Part shown: one piece after another, positions 1-11,645 of the stretch | Numbering within the stretch: position 1 is the stretch's first letter | Layout of the letters: each line of letters opens with the position of its first letter | Assembly (NCBI GenBank): GCA_905220665.1 | Contig: CAJNAR010000176.1 | Span: forward strand, 1 to 64,000 | Length of the DNA stretch: 64,000 nt | Direction: 5' to 3' | Origin: Albugo candida | Taxonomy: Eukaryota; Oomycota; Peronosporomycetes; Albuginales; Albuginaceae | Program-made: the position numbers and the translations under genes | Notes under the pieces: generated by a model | The model's database searches: none | What the model was told of the DNA's origin: nothing | The model's input: the letters and a program-made list of their open reading frames with translations, nothing else

Positions 1-2930
1 AATTTGAACTATCCAAACACGTTCCTGCATCTCACTCTCTACAACGTTTGCAAAGTATGGTACCTATTTCATAAAAGTAATGTAGATGGAAGTAATAGCA
101 TATTAGCGGATACAAGTGCAATCAAGTAGACTACTAGTGCTTTAATTCGAATCTTTTGTAAGAAAGCCTCCTTACGGAACGACTTTCATTAGATGAACAA
201 ATATTCTCAATTCTACCACTTTGATGGATTTGGACTATCCAAACACGTTCCTGCATCTCACTCTCTACAACGTTTGCAAAGTATGGTACCTATTTCATAA
301 AAGTAGTGTAGACGGAAGTAATAGCATATTAGCGGATACAAGTGCAATCAAGTAGACTACTAGTGCTTTAATTCGAATCTTTTGTAAGAAAGCCTCCTTA
401 CGGAACTACTTTCATTAGATGAACCAATATTCTCAATTCTACCACTTTGATGGATTTGGACTATCCAAACACGTTCCTGCATCTCACTCTCTACAACGTT
501 TGCAAAGTATGGTACCTATTTCATAAAAGTAATGTAGACGGAAGTAATAGCATATTAGCGGATACATGTGCAATAGAGTAGACTACTAGTGCTTTAATTC
601 GAATCTTTTGTAAGAAAGCCTCCTTACGGAACGACTTTCATTAGATGAACAAATATTCTTTATTCTACCACTTGATGGATTTGAACTATCCAAACACGTT
701 CCTGCATCTCACTCTCTACAACGTTTGCAAAGTATGGTACCTATTTCATAAAAGTAATGTAGACGGAAGTAATAGCATATTAGCCGATACAAGTGCAATC
801 AAGTAGACTACTAGTGCTTTAATTCGAATCTTTTGTAAGAAAGCCTCCTTACGGAACTACTTTCATTAGATGAACCAATATTCTCAATTCTACCACTTTG
901 ATGGATTTGGACTATCCAAACACGTTCCTGCATCTCACTCTCTACAACGTTTGCAAAGTATGGTACCTATTTCATAAAAGTAATGTAGACGGAAGTAATA
1001 GCATATTAGCGGATACATGTGCAATAGAGTAGACTACTAGTGCTTTAATTCGAATCTTTTGTAAGAAAGCCTCCTTACGGAACTACTTTCATTAGATGAA
1101 CAAATATTCTCAATTCTACCACTTTGATGGATTTGGACTATCCAAACACGTTCCTGCATCTCACTCTCTACAACGTTTGCAAAGTATGGTACCTATTTCA
1201 TAAAAGTAATGTAGACGGAAGTAATAGCATATTAGCGGATACAAGTGCAATCAAGTAGACTACTAGTGCTTTAATTCGAATCTTTTGTAAGAAAGCCTCC
1301 TTACGGAACGACTTTCATTAGATGAACAAATATTCTTTATTCTACCACTTGATGGATTTGAACTATCCAAACACGTTCCTGCATCTCACTCTCTACAACG
1401 TTTGCAAAGTATGGTACCTATTTCATAAAAGTAATGTAGACGGAAGTAATAGCATATTAGCCGATACAAGTGCAATCAAGTAGACTACTAGTGCTTTAAT
1501 TCGAATCTTTTGTAAGAAAGCCTCCTTACGGAACTACTTTCATTAGATGAACAATATTCTCAATTCTACCACTTTGATGGATTTGGACTATCCAAACACG
1601 TTCCTGCATCTCACTCTCTACAACGTTTGCAAAGTATGGTACCTATTTCATAAAAGTAATGTAGACGGAAGTAATAGCATATTAGCGGATACATGTGCAA
1701 TAGAGTAGACTACTAGTGCTTTAATTCGAATCTTTTGTAAGAAAGCCTCCTTACGGAACTACTTTCATTAGATGAACCAATATTCTCAATTCTACCACTT
1801 TGATGGATTTGGACTATCCAAACACGTTCCTGCATCTCACTCTCTACAACGTTTGCAAAGTATGGTACCTATTTCATAAAAGTAATGTAGACGGAAGTAA
1901 TAGCATATTAGCGGATACATGTGCAATAGAGTAGACTACTAGTGCTTTAATTCGAATCTTTTGTAAGAAAGCCTCCTTACGGAACGACTTTCATTAGATG
2001 AACAAATATTCTTTATTCTACCACTTGATGGATTTGGACTATCCAAACACGTTCCTGCATCTCACTCTCTACATCGTTTGCAAAGTATGGTACCTATTTC
2101 ATAAAAGTAATGTAGACGGAAGTAATAGCATATTAGCCGATACAAGTGCAATCAAGTAGACTACTAGTGCTTTAATTCGAATCTTTTGTAAGAAAGCCTC
2201 CTTACGGAACTACTTTCATTAGATGAACCAATATTCTCAATTCTACCACTTTGATGGATTTGGACTATCCAAACACGTTCCTGCATCTCACTCTCTACAA
2301 CGTTTGCAAAGTATGGTACCTATTTCATAAAAGTAATGTAGACGGAAGTAATAGCATATTAGCGGATACAAGTGCAATCAAGTAGACTACTAGTGCTTTA
2401 ATTCGAATCTTTTGTAAGAAAGCCTCCTTACGGAACGACTTTCATTAGATGAACAAATATTCTTTATTCTACCACTTGATGGATTTGAACTATCCAAACA
2501 CGTTCCTGCATCTCACTCTCTACAACGTTTGCAAAGTATGGTACCTATTTCATAAAAGTAATGTAGACGGAAGTAATAGCATATTAGCCGATACAAGTGC
2601 AATCAAGTAGACTACTAGTGCTTTAATTCGAATCTTTTGTAAGAAAGCCTCCTTACGGAACTACTTTCATTAGATGAACCAATATTCTCAATTCTACCAC
2701 TTTGATGGATTTGGACTATCCAAACACGTTCCTGCATCTCACTCTCTACAACGTTTGCAAAGTATGGTACCTATTTCATAAAAGTAATGTAGACGGAAGT
2801 AATAGCATATTAGCGGATACATGTGCAATAGAGTAGACTACTAGTGCTTTAATTCGAATCTTTTGTAAGAAAGCCTCCTTACGGAACGACTTTCATTAGA
2901 TGAACAAATATTCTCAATTCTACCACTTTG
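1..2930 (+). repeat. Higher-order repeat section of satellite 1
   Basis: Diagnostic variants alternate in register. The form 'ctttattctaccacttg' occurs near 657, 1334, 2010 and 2461. It is always followed by a monomer carrying 'tagccgatacaag' and 'gaactactttc', then usually by one carrying 'acatgtgcaatagag'. The spacings of about 677, 676 and 451 bp equal three, three and two monomers. This is an approximately trimeric higher-order unit that has lost one monomer once. The block looks younger than the divergent monomers at 2930-3830. Confidence 0.8.
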
Positions 2931-3152
2931 TAGAATTTAACTAACCAAACACGTTCCTGCATCTCACTCTCCACAATGTTTTGAATCTATATTACTTTTT
3001 CCAGATGAGTAATGTAGACGCAAGTAATAGTTTAGTAGCGGATACGAGTGCAATCAAGAAGATTACTAGTGCACGAATTCGAATCTTTTGTAAGAAAGCC
3101 TCCTTCCGAAAGGATGTCATTCCAGTAACAAATATTTCCTAATTCTGCCACT

Positions 3153-3578
3153 TTGACGGATTTGGACTATCCAAACACGTTCCTGCATCTCACTCTCCAC
3201 AATGTTTTGAAACTATGGTGCCTTTATCATATGAGTAATGTAGAGGCAAGTAATAGCTTAGAAGCAGATTGGAGTGCAATCAAGAAGGTTGCTAGTGCAC
3301 GAATTCGAATCTTTTGTAAGAAAGCCTCCTTCCGGAACGATGTCATTCGAGTAACAACTATTCCTAATTCTATTACTTTGATGGATTTGGACTACCCAAA
3401 CACGTTCCTGCATCTCACTCTCCACAATGTTTCGAAACTATGGTACCTTTATCATATGAGTAATGTAGAGGCAAGTATTAGGTCAGAAGCGGATACGAGT
3501 GCAATCAAGAAGATTACCAGTGCACGAAGTCGAATGTCTTGTAAGAATGCCTCCTTCCGGAAGGATGTCATTAGATGA
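3153..3578 (+). other. Read-through open frame across two divergent satellite 1 monomers
   Basis: This is the only place in the array where one frame of 141 codons passes through two whole monomers. The peptide contains two 76-residue repeats. The stops seen in other copies are sense codons here: 'atcaagaag' (I-K-K) replaces 'atcaagtag', and 'attcgagta' (I-R-V) replaces 'attagatga'. The first codon is TTG, so no start is supported. It may be the least-decayed remnant of a coding repeat, or simply an older monomer type that never gained the stops. No function is recognised. Confidence 0.45.
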
Positions 3579-4504
3579 AAAAATATACCTAATTCTACCA
3601 CTTTGTAGATTTGGACTATCCAAACACGTGCCTGCATCTCACTCTCCACATTTTTTTGAAACTATGGTACATTTTTCATATGAGTAATGTAGAGGCAAGT
3701 AATAGCTCAGAAGCGGATACAAGTGCAATCAAGAAGATTAACAGTGCACGAAGTCGAATCTTTTGTAAGGAAGCCTCCTTCTGGAACGACTGTCATTCCA
3801 GTAACAAATATTCTTAATTCTGCCACTTTGATGGATTTGGACCTTTCAACAGGTTTTTGCATCTCACTCTCCACAACGTTTGCAAAGTATGGTACCTATT
3901 TCATGAAAGTAATGTAGACGGAAGTAATAGCATATTAGCGGATACAAGTGCAATCAAGTAGACTACTAGTGCTTTAATTCGAATCTTTTGTAAGAAAGCC
4001 TCCTTACGGAACGACTTTCATTAGATGAACAAATATTCTCAATTCTACCACTTTGATGGATTTGAACTATCCAAACACGTTCCTGCATCTCACTCTCTAC
4101 AACGTTTGCAAAGTATGGTACCTATTTCATAAAAGTAATGTAGACGGAAGTAATAGCATATTAGCGGATACAAGTGCAATCAAGTAGACTACTAGTGCTT
4201 TAATTCGAATCTTTTGTAAGAAAGCCTCCTTACGGAACTACTTTCATTAGATGAACCAATATTCTCAATTCTACCACTTTGATGGATTTGGACTATCCAA
4301 ACACGTTCCTGCATCTCACTCTCTACAACGTTTGCAAAGTATGGTACCTATTTCATAAAAGAAATGTAGATGGAAGTAATAGCATATTAGCGGATACAAG
4401 TGCAATCAAGTAGACTACTAGTGCTTTAATTCGAATCTTTTGTAAGAAAGCCTCCTTCCGGAACGACTTTCATTAGATGAACAAATATTCTCAATTCTAC
4501 CACT

Positions 4505-5400
4505 TTGATGGATTTGGACTATCCAAACACATTCCTGCATCTCACTCTCCACAATGTTTTCAAACTATGGTACCTTTTTCATAAGAGTATTGTTGAGGCA
4601 AGTAATAGCTTAGTAGCGGATACGCGAGCAATCAAGAAGACTACTAGTGCTTTAATTCGAATCTTTTTTTTAAGAAAGCCTCCTTACGGAACGACTTTCA
4701 TTAGATGAACAAATATTGTCAATTCTACCACTTTGATGGATTTGGACTATCCAAACACATTCCTGCATCTCACTCTCCACAATGTTTTCAAACTATGGTA
4801 CCTTTTTCATAAGAGTATTGTTGAGGCAAGTAATAGCTTAGTAGCGGATACGCGAGCAATCAAGAAGACTACTAGTGCTTTAATTCGAATCTTTTTTTTA
4901 AGAAAGCCTCCTTACGGAACGACTTTCATTAGATGAACAAATATTCTCAATTCTACCACTTTGATGGATTTGGACTATCCAAAGACATTCCTGCATCTCA
5001 CTCTCCACAATGTTTTCAAACTATGGTACCTTTTTCATAAGAGTATTGTTGAGGCAAGTAATAGCTTAGTAGCGGATACGCGAGCAATCAAGAAGACTAC
5101 TAGTGAAGGAATTCGAATCTTTTCAAGAAAGCCGCCTTCCGGAACGATTGTCATTAGATGAACAAATATTCTCAATTCTACCACTTTGATGGATTTGGAC
5201 TATCCAAACACATTCCTGCATCTCACTCTCCACAATGTTTTCAAACTATGGTACCTTTTTCATAAGAGTATTGTTGAGGCAAGTAATAGCTTAGTAGCGG
5301 ATACGCGAGCAATCAAGAAGACTACTAGTGCTTTAATTCGAATCTTTTTTTTAAGAAAGCCTCCTTACGGAACGACTTTCATTAGATGAACAAATATTCT
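4505..5400 (+). repeat. Homogenised four-monomer block in satellite 1
   Basis: Four monomers begin at 4505, 4733, 4961 and 5186 (spacing 228, 228, 225). Three of them are almost identical over the full 228 bp, including a run of seven or eight T before 'aagaaagcctcc'. The third differs, with 'gtgaaggaattcgaatc' replacing 'gtgctttaattcgaatc'. The low divergence suggests recent local amplification or gene conversion. Confidence 0.85.
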
Positions 5401-6825
5401 CAATTCTACCACTTTGATGGATTTGGACTATCCAAACATATTTTTGCATCTCACTCTCCCCAATGTTTTGAAACTACGGTACCTATTTCATATAAGTAAT
5501 GGAGAGGCAAGTAATAGCTTAGTAGCGGATACATGTGCAATAGAGTAGACTACTAGTGCTTTAATTCGAATCTTTTGTAAGAAAGCCTCCTTACGGAACG
5601 ACTTTCATTAGATGAACAAATATTCTCAATTCTACCACTTTGATGGATTTGGACTATCCAAACACGTTCCTGCATCTCACTCTCTACAACGTTTGCAAAG
5701 TATGGTACCTATTTCATAAAAGTAATGTAGACGGAAGTAATAGCATATTAGCGGATACAAGTGCAATCAAGTAGACTACTAGTGAAGGAATTCAAATCTT
5801 TTGTAAGAAAGCCTCCTTCCGGAACGATTGTCATTCGAGAAACTAATATTCTTAATTCTACCACTAGATGGATTTGGACTATCCAAAAACATTCCTGCAT
5901 CTCACTCTACACAATGTTTTGAAACTATGGTACCTTTTTCATAAGAGTATTGTAGACGGAAGTAATAGCATATTAGCGAATACGAGTGCAATCAAGTAGA
6001 CTACTAGTGAAGGAATTCGAATCTTTTCAAGAAAGCCGCCTTCCGGAACGATTGTCATTAGATGAACAAATATTCTCAATTCTACCACTTTGATGGATTT
6101 GGACTATCCAAAGACATTCCTGCATCTCACTCTCCACAATGTTTTCAAACTATGGTACCTTTTTCATAAGAGTATTGTAGAGGCAAGTAATAGCTTAGTA
6201 GCGGATACGCGAGCAATCACGAAGACTACTAGTGAAGGAATTCGAATCTTTTCAAGAAAGCCGCCTTCCGGAACGATTGTCATTCGAGAAACAAATATTC
6301 TTAATTCTACCACTTGATGGATTTGGACTATCAAAACACATTTCTGCATCTCACTCTCCCCAATGTTTTGAAACTACGGTACCTATTTCATATAAGTAAT
6401 GTTGAGGCAAGTAATAGCTTAGTAGCGGATACATGTGCAATAGAGTAGACTACTAGTGCTTTAATTCGAATCTTTTCTAAGAAAGCCTCCTTACGGAACG
6501 ACTTTCATTAGATGAACAAATATTCTCAATTCTATCACTTTGATGGATTTGGACTATCCAAACACGTTCCTGCATCTCACTCTCTACAACGTTTGCAAAG
6601 TATGGTACCTATTTTATAAAAGTAATGTAGACGGAAGTAATAGCATATTAGCGGATACGAGTGCAATCAAGTAGACTACTAGTGAAGGAATTTGAATCTT
6701 TTCAAGAAAGCCGCCTTCCGGAACGATTGTCATTAGATGAACAAATATTCTCAATTCTACCACTTTGATGGATTTGGACTATCCAAACACGTTCCTGCAT
6801 CTCACTCTCCCCAATGTTTTGAAAC

Positions 6826-7069
6826 TGTTACGCAAAACAATCCTGACTCTATGCAGAGGCACGACATTTAGAAGAATTCTCTAAGAACATTCAGGGAAGT
6901 TCTTGGTCATAACACACGAATTTACTAATGTGACTCATCTTACGAACGTAAGTAACGTTGGTAAGATTACTTCAAAGAATAGTTGGAATAAGGCTTAGAT
7001 TAGCTAATTGTGAACTAAGGACCTTAACGTTAATCAGGCATATTTTTTGTTTGCACACAAGACTTATCA
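6826..7069 (+). repeat. 5' LTR of the copia element (244 bp)
   Basis: It begins TGTTACGC directly after the satellite 1 sequence 'ttttgaaac' and ends '...acttatca', the point where both LTR copies end and the primer-binding site begins. It pairs with 11403-11645 at about 90 percent identity by eye. Most differences cluster in the last 80 bases. Confidence 0.93.
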
Positions 7070-7085
7070 GGTTATGAGCCCAACA
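7070..7085 (+). promoter_or_regulatory. Primer-binding site complementary to an internal part of initiator tRNA-Met
   Basis: The bases GGTTATGAGCCCAAC directly follow the LTR. Their reverse complement, GTTGGGCTCATAACC, reads as the anticodon stem-loop of initiator tRNA-Met with CAT at its centre. Priming from a half-tRNA cut in the anticodon loop is known for copia-type elements. The gag start codon lies inside this site. Confidence 0.7.
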
Positions 7086-7952
7086 TCAGCTACGGAAATG
7101 AACAACAACATTTTACGCGTAGATAACTACTTTTACTGGGAATTTAATGCGAGAATCAAGTTGGCGAAGAAGAATTTATTGAGTCATGTCGATGGTTCCA
7201 AAGCTCCACCAACAGAAGATACCATCGATTTAGCGGAGTGGAAGGTAAACGACATGAGAGCCTTCGCAATTTTATCGAAGATGTTGAGCCCACAACTTCA
7301 AACGATGGTGCGTACAACAGTTAGCGCAAAGCATCTATGGGATACTCTCCAGCAATTTTTCGTGCGGAAGAGTATGCACAACAAGGTGCAACTTAGAAGA
7401 CAACTACATGAATTCAAAATGGTTAAGGGACAGAATCTAGTCGATCACTTGATATATCAAAATATTTCAAGAATTATTGAGAATATGGGTAACGTTGATC
7501 TTATATGTGCGAAAGAGATTTTGCAACGTGAATGGAGAAATCTCCAGAGGTATGAAAGCAGTGAAGTAGCGCTGAAGGCAACAAAAGTGAAGCTCAAGCA
7601 GCGAGCAAATCCAAAGAAGAAGGATGGAATGTTTTTCAACGGACGATGTTATCATTGTAACAAGCGTGGACATCGACAAAAGGATTGCAGACAGAAAGCC
7701 TCGATCAACCAAGACAGCAAGACCCAGCAACATGGTGCGCATGCATTTATGGCAGTCCAAAATCAAACACTGATGCATTGGCTTCTCGATAGCGGAGCGA
7801 GTAGTCATATGGACTTCGTTGAGAGTGATTTTGAAAGCATCAAGCCTCTTGACCAGCCAATCAAAATCTTGATTGCAAATGACACTTCAGTCGAAGCGAT
7901 TGGTATTGGTACGGTCCCAATAATGCTCACAAATGGTGAAAAGGCATCATAA
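7074..7952 (+). pseudogene. gag: Copia gag-protease (first part of the polyprotein)
   Basis: The frame encodes the capsid-like UBN2/gag domain (about residues 20-180), a CCHC zinc knuckle CYHCNKRGHRQKDC (C-x2-C-x4-H-x4-C), and the start of the aspartic protease with the catalytic motif LLDSGASSHM. ATG at 7074 is chosen because the frame upstream lies in the LTR and opens only at TTG. The reading stops at 7950-7952. One extra base near 7940 explains this: shifting frame restores the protease continuation, which runs into the next frame. The intact element probably had a single gag-pol ORF. Confidence 0.9.
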
Positions 7953-9700
7953 ATGATGTTCTATTTGTTCCGAATTTGGATCGACGTCTTTTATCGATTC
8001 CAGCACTGGTGTCAAAGGGCTTGAAGGTTTCGTTTGGCGATAATTGGTGCCAGATTGCGAACTCAAGAGGTCCAATCATAAGAGTGGTCATGACTGGAAA
8101 TATGTATGTACTTGAAGGAGCATCCATACCGCGGAAAGATCAAGCAATGATCGCAACTATGGGACATGGTGATCAATCTCAAAGAATTGCAAGATGGCAT
8201 GCACGGCTTGGACATATCCCCGAATCAAAAATCAATGAAGTGGAAAAGTGTGTCACTGGTTTAAAGCTGGCAAAAAGCTCAGCCATGGACACTACTGATG
8301 AAGACCTATGCAGTGGATGTGCCAAAGGTCGTTTAACAGTGAAGCCATTTTTGAAGAATGTCGTAAAAATTCCAAAAACGAATGAAGTATTGGAGCTTGT
8401 CCATAGTGACGTCATGGGACCAATGACACCTACTTCTTCTGGCGGTTCAAAATATGTCGTAACATTTGTCGATGATTATTCAAGATTTGTGAGTGTGTAC
8501 TTTTTACAAAGTAAGTCGCAAGTTGTGGACTATTTCATTGAATACAAGGCAATGATGGAGCGACAACTTGGAAAGAAAATCAAATGTATTCGAACCGACA
8601 ACGGCAAAGAGTATATCAATGGTAAATTTTTGCATGAATGCAGAAAGAGCGGTATCATACACCAGACTACAGTACCATATTCCCCGCAACAAAATGGATT
8701 GGCTGAACGCATGAATAGAAGACTTATGGAGCGAGCAAGGACCATGTTGGAGCACAAATGTGTTGAAAAGATATGGTGGGCGGAAGCAGTCAATACAGCA
8801 GCTTATATTACGAATCGATTACCAAATAGCCTACGAGCAGCCATGACACCAATGGAAGTATGTTTTGGTATCAAGCCAGATATTAGTCATTTTCGAGTAT
8901 TTGGCTCTAATGGATATGCGTATATTGATGAATCAAAGAGAAGTAAACTTCAGAAAAGGGCTTATGCTTGCCTGTTTTCGGGATACGCGAACAATTCAAA
9001 AGGCTATCGAGTATACAACAAGGAATCCGGGAAAGTCGAGACTTCAAGGACAATTCAACTATCGGAATCGATCCAACTTACAAACACTGAAGTTTCAGAC
9101 AACAATATCCAAACTTTTGCAAATAATCATGACATTGAGGGCGAGAATATTTCAGATAATGAAGGTCCAGAATTTCGGTTTCCGGCTGATCGTGTGCGTT
9201 GTGTCGAAGATGTGGTAATGGATCTGGATGAAGATGAGGGAAATCCAAGAGGGGCGAACGATCACTCTATTACTGAGTATGATGACAGCCGGATGGAAAT
9301 TGTTGACTTCCGTGACAATGAAGCATCACACGCCGGGGGCGAAGATATATCTATATCACAAGCTGCTAGTAGTATTGTGCCGAGGGGGAGATTCGATCCA
9401 AATAGCGAACGTTATTTATTCGGCACCAGAGGACATTCTACTTCCCGACAACGCAGAGCTTTACCCCCTTCTGATGAAATAGTTTCGTATGGGAGGATTG
9501 AAAAAGATACATTCGATGAAGACCATCGAGGATCGAAACGACTTCGCATTACTCAAGAGAATGCATGTATAGCAAATGGAAATCCAGAGACGTATTCCGA
9601 AGCTATTAATAGCTACGACAGTAAGTATTGGAAGGAAGCTGTCAAGTCTGAGCTTTCATCTTTTGGGGTTAAAAGAAACATGGGAATTGACGAATGCACC
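7953..9700 (+). pseudogene. pol: Copia protease end and integrase
   Basis: A long open frame from about 7955 carries the pre-integrase zinc-binding region (WHARLGH followed by CSGCAKGR, an HHCC arrangement). The integrase catalytic core follows, with all three acidic residues visible: D in VHSDVMGPM, D in IRTDNGKEY and E in PQQNGLAERMNR. The WAEAVNTAAYITNRLP motif closes the domain. An acidic linker of variable sequence (about 9090-9560) precedes RT. After about 9670 the frame runs on to a stop at 9986-9988, but those residues are out of frame relative to the RT. Integrase inserts the cDNA; the breaks imply this copy is not autonomous. Confidence 0.93.
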
Positions 9701-10366
9701 GCCAAATTAACGACTTATTGGTTGCAGATGGATTTTCACAATCAAACGAGATATGCATGGAAAGATCCAGAGGTACAAAGCTCGTCTTGTTGCACAAGGG
9801 TTTCGCCAGATTCCAGATATCGATTACAAGGAAACTTATTCACCCGTTGTCAGTATGAATTCAATCCGAGTCTTTTTAGCGTTATGCTGTCAACTGGGGT
9901 ACGAGATAAACCAGTACGATGTGGACACAGCTTTCTTGAATGGATACCTCGACGAAGAAATTTACATGTGGCCACCTCAAGGCTTTGAAACAGAGCCTGG
10001 AAAGGTATGCAAATTGAAACGAAGTCTTCATGGTTTGAAGCAAGCATCAGCCATATGGTACAAAACTATTCCTGCACTATTTGTCGATCAGCTCAAGTTC
10101 AAGCAATGTCTCTCCGATGCTTACATTTTTGTTCAGAAAGATCAAGAAAAATATGTTTTCATTGCACTTTATGTGGATGATATGTTGATTGCAGCCAAAT
10201 CAAAGACAACAATACACGCGATCCAGCATCATTTTTCAGGACTTTTAACCTGAAAGATCTAGGTGAAGCACGATTTATTCTTGGAATGGAATTATCGTAT
10301 ATACCAAACAAAGAAACTTTAGTCTTATCACAGCAGGCTTGTTTATTGAAAATGGTTGAAAAATTC
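9690..10366 (+). pseudogene. pol: Copia reverse transcriptase, N-terminal two thirds
   Basis: The frame carries diagnostic RT blocks in order: KARLVAQGFRQ, the first catalytic aspartate in NQYDVDTAFLNGYLDEEIY, LKRSLHGLKQA, and the YVDD box in LYVDDMLIAAK. A frameshift at about 10250 moves the continuation (GEARFILGMEL) to another frame. The nested LTR then interrupts the gene after KMVEKF. RT copies the element RNA into DNA. Frameshifts at both ends and the insertion show it is dead. Confidence 0.93.
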
Positions 10367-10679
10367 TGTTAAAGATAAGATAGCATATCTTATGTGGTAC
10401 ACATAGTATTGCATGGATACCACCTAGAATGTTCCAGATCATTCTGGAATATCTGTTCAGCAAGGGAAGAATTCATAGCTCTTTCTACATAACTGTCGGG
10501 AGAAATTCGTAGATTTTTCTACATAACTGTCGAGAGAATTTCTAGGAAAAGACTTAGAATAGCGACTAGCGAACTAAGGATCTTTTTAATTCACTTTTCA
10601 TTTCTCTTTTAAAACATCACTTTATCAAATTCAATCAAATCACCTCATCTCCTGTATACAACCCGAGCGTTGCTGGACA
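10367..10679 (+). mobile_element. Solo LTR of a second copia family nested in the RT gene
   Basis: RT homology stops at 10366 and resumes at about 10695. Between them lies a 313 bp segment starting TGTTAAAGATAAG and ending TTGCTGGACA, the TG...CA form of an LTR. It has no coding capacity. It holds short inverted repeats (AAGATAGCATATCTT near its start; ATGTTCCAGATCATTCTGGAAT) and a duplicated 'tttctacataactgtcg'. It shares 'gaactaagga(c/t)ctt' with the host LTRs, suggesting a related family. No exact target duplication is visible: 'aattc' left, 'gaaaa' right. Confidence 0.72.
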
Positions 10680-10694
10680 GAAAATGATCAAATG

Positions 10695-11381
10695 TAACAA
10701 AAAGATCAGAATATGGAAAGGCGACCATATCGTTCACTCATTGGATCATTGTTATATGTGGCGATGAGTACTCGACCAGATCTAGCATTCACAGTTTGTC
10801 AACTTAGTCGATTCTTGGAAAATCCAACCTCAGAGCATTGGGATGGAGGAATCCGGGTTTTACGTTACTTAAGAACTACTTCAAATTTTGGACTAAAGTG
10901 CAAAAATAAAAAATTGACTCTAAAAATTTCAGCATACAGTGACTCCGATTGGGCGAGCAATAGCTATGATCAACGTTCAACTTCCGGTATAATTGTTTTT
11001 GTAAACACGAGGCCAGTAGTGTTCAAATCTAGACTACAAAGGAAAGTGACGCTTAGTACAGCTGAAGCAGAGTACATGGTATTATCAATGTGTATTCAAG
11101 AAGTACTTTGGGTAAAATCACAATTGACGTAAATGGGCTATCCGACACAGAAAGGAATTAATGTCTCTGTTGACAATCAAAGTGCAATTGCTATGGCACA
11201 GACCGATGGGTACCAGAGTCATGCAAAACACGTCGATATTCGGCATCACTTTATACGAGAGCATGTGATGGCTGGCGACGTAAAGCTTATATACACTCCA
11301 ACGAAGAACCAACTGGCAAATTATTTGATGAAGCCTATTGCGACTAGCAATTCAAAATCTTCTTCAGAAGTCCTGGATTGA
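10695..11381 (+). pseudogene. pol: Copia RT C-terminal end and RNase H
   Basis: RT thumb and connection motifs (YRSLIGSLLYVA, TRPDLAF) lead into RNase H. RNase H motifs are SAYSDSDWA, STAEAEYM, DNQSAIAMA and KHVDIRHHFIREHV. A single in-frame TAA at 11130-11132 splits the domain and the same frame then continues to 11381. RNase H removes the RNA template during reverse transcription. Roughly 30 residues expected between KMVEKF and the resumption are missing around the nested LTR. Confidence 0.92.
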
Positions 11382-11393
11382 AAATTTTAAATC

Positions 11394-11402
11394 GAGGGGG
11401 AG
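11394..11402 (+). promoter_or_regulatory. Polypurine tract of the copia element
   Basis: GAGGGGGAG sits immediately 5' of the 3' LTR, the expected position of the plus-strand primer. Confidence 0.8.
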
Positions 11403-11645
11403 CGTTACGCAAAACAATCCTGACTCTATGCAGAGGCACGACATTTAGAAGAATTCTCTGAGAACATTCAGGGAAGTTCTTGCTCATAACAAACGAATTT
11501 ACTAATGTGACTCATGTTACGAACGTAAGTTACGTTGATAATATTACTTCAAAGAATAGTTGAAATAAGGCTTAGATTACGTAATAACGAACTAAGGACC
11601 TTAATGTTACTTTCTTATTTTCTTCTTTGCACACAAGACTTATCA
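11403..11645 (+). repeat. 3' LTR of the copia element (243 bp)
   Basis: It matches 6826-7069 throughout, with about 90 percent identity. Its first base is C rather than T, so the TG terminus is mutated to CG. It ends '...acttatca' and passes directly into satellite 2 sequence 'gaatttacacaactcg'. Confidence 0.93.

Larger units (their letters stand above)
1..6825 (+). repeat. Satellite 1: about 30 tandem monomers of 225-228 bp
   Basis: The block is a head-to-tail array whose landmark 'gatggatttggactatcc' recurs every 225-228 bp. It starts before the window and ends abruptly at a copia LTR. Monomers fall into subfamilies: one carries 'gtttgcaaagtatggtacc' (about 1-2930 and 3860-4490), one carries 'ttttgaaactatggtacc' (about 2930-3830), and one carries 'ttttcaaactatggtacc' (4505-5400); 5400-6825 is a mosaic. 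The period is a multiple of three, and the plus strand of many monomers has an open frame of 60-75 codons with core peptide TLMDLDYPNTFLHLTLHN. Most frames open at TTG and end at an in-frame TAG or TGA. Either the array is a satellite that captured part of a coding exon, or it is the ruin of a 76-residue-repeat gene. The tandem array itself is certain; its coding origin is inferred. Confidence 0.97.
6826..11645 (+). mobile_element. Ty1/copia LTR retrotransposon, decayed, between the two satellites
   Basis: A complete copia layout is visible: 5' LTR, primer-binding site, gag with zinc knuckle, protease, integrase, RT, RNase H, polypurine tract and 3' LTR. The order integrase before RT defines Ty1/copia. 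The coding part is broken by frameshifts near 7940, 9670 and 10250, by a 313 bp nested LTR at 10367, and by an in-frame stop at 11130. The LTRs differ at roughly two dozen positions by eye, so the element is old or chimeric. Five-base flanks are 'gaaac' on the left and 'gaatt' on the right, so a clean target-site duplication is missing. Confidence 0.95.

Noticed and set aside
1..6825. CRISPR-like regular repeats
   Set aside because: Whole 225-228 bp monomers repeat with no unique spacers; the organism is eukaryotic.
8300..8340. CSGC in the copia polyprotein as another CCG motif
   Set aside because: It is the second pair of the integrase HHCC zinc-binding module.
8179..8793. Minus-strand frames within the copia integrase
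   Set aside because: They are antisense shadows of a recognised integrase.
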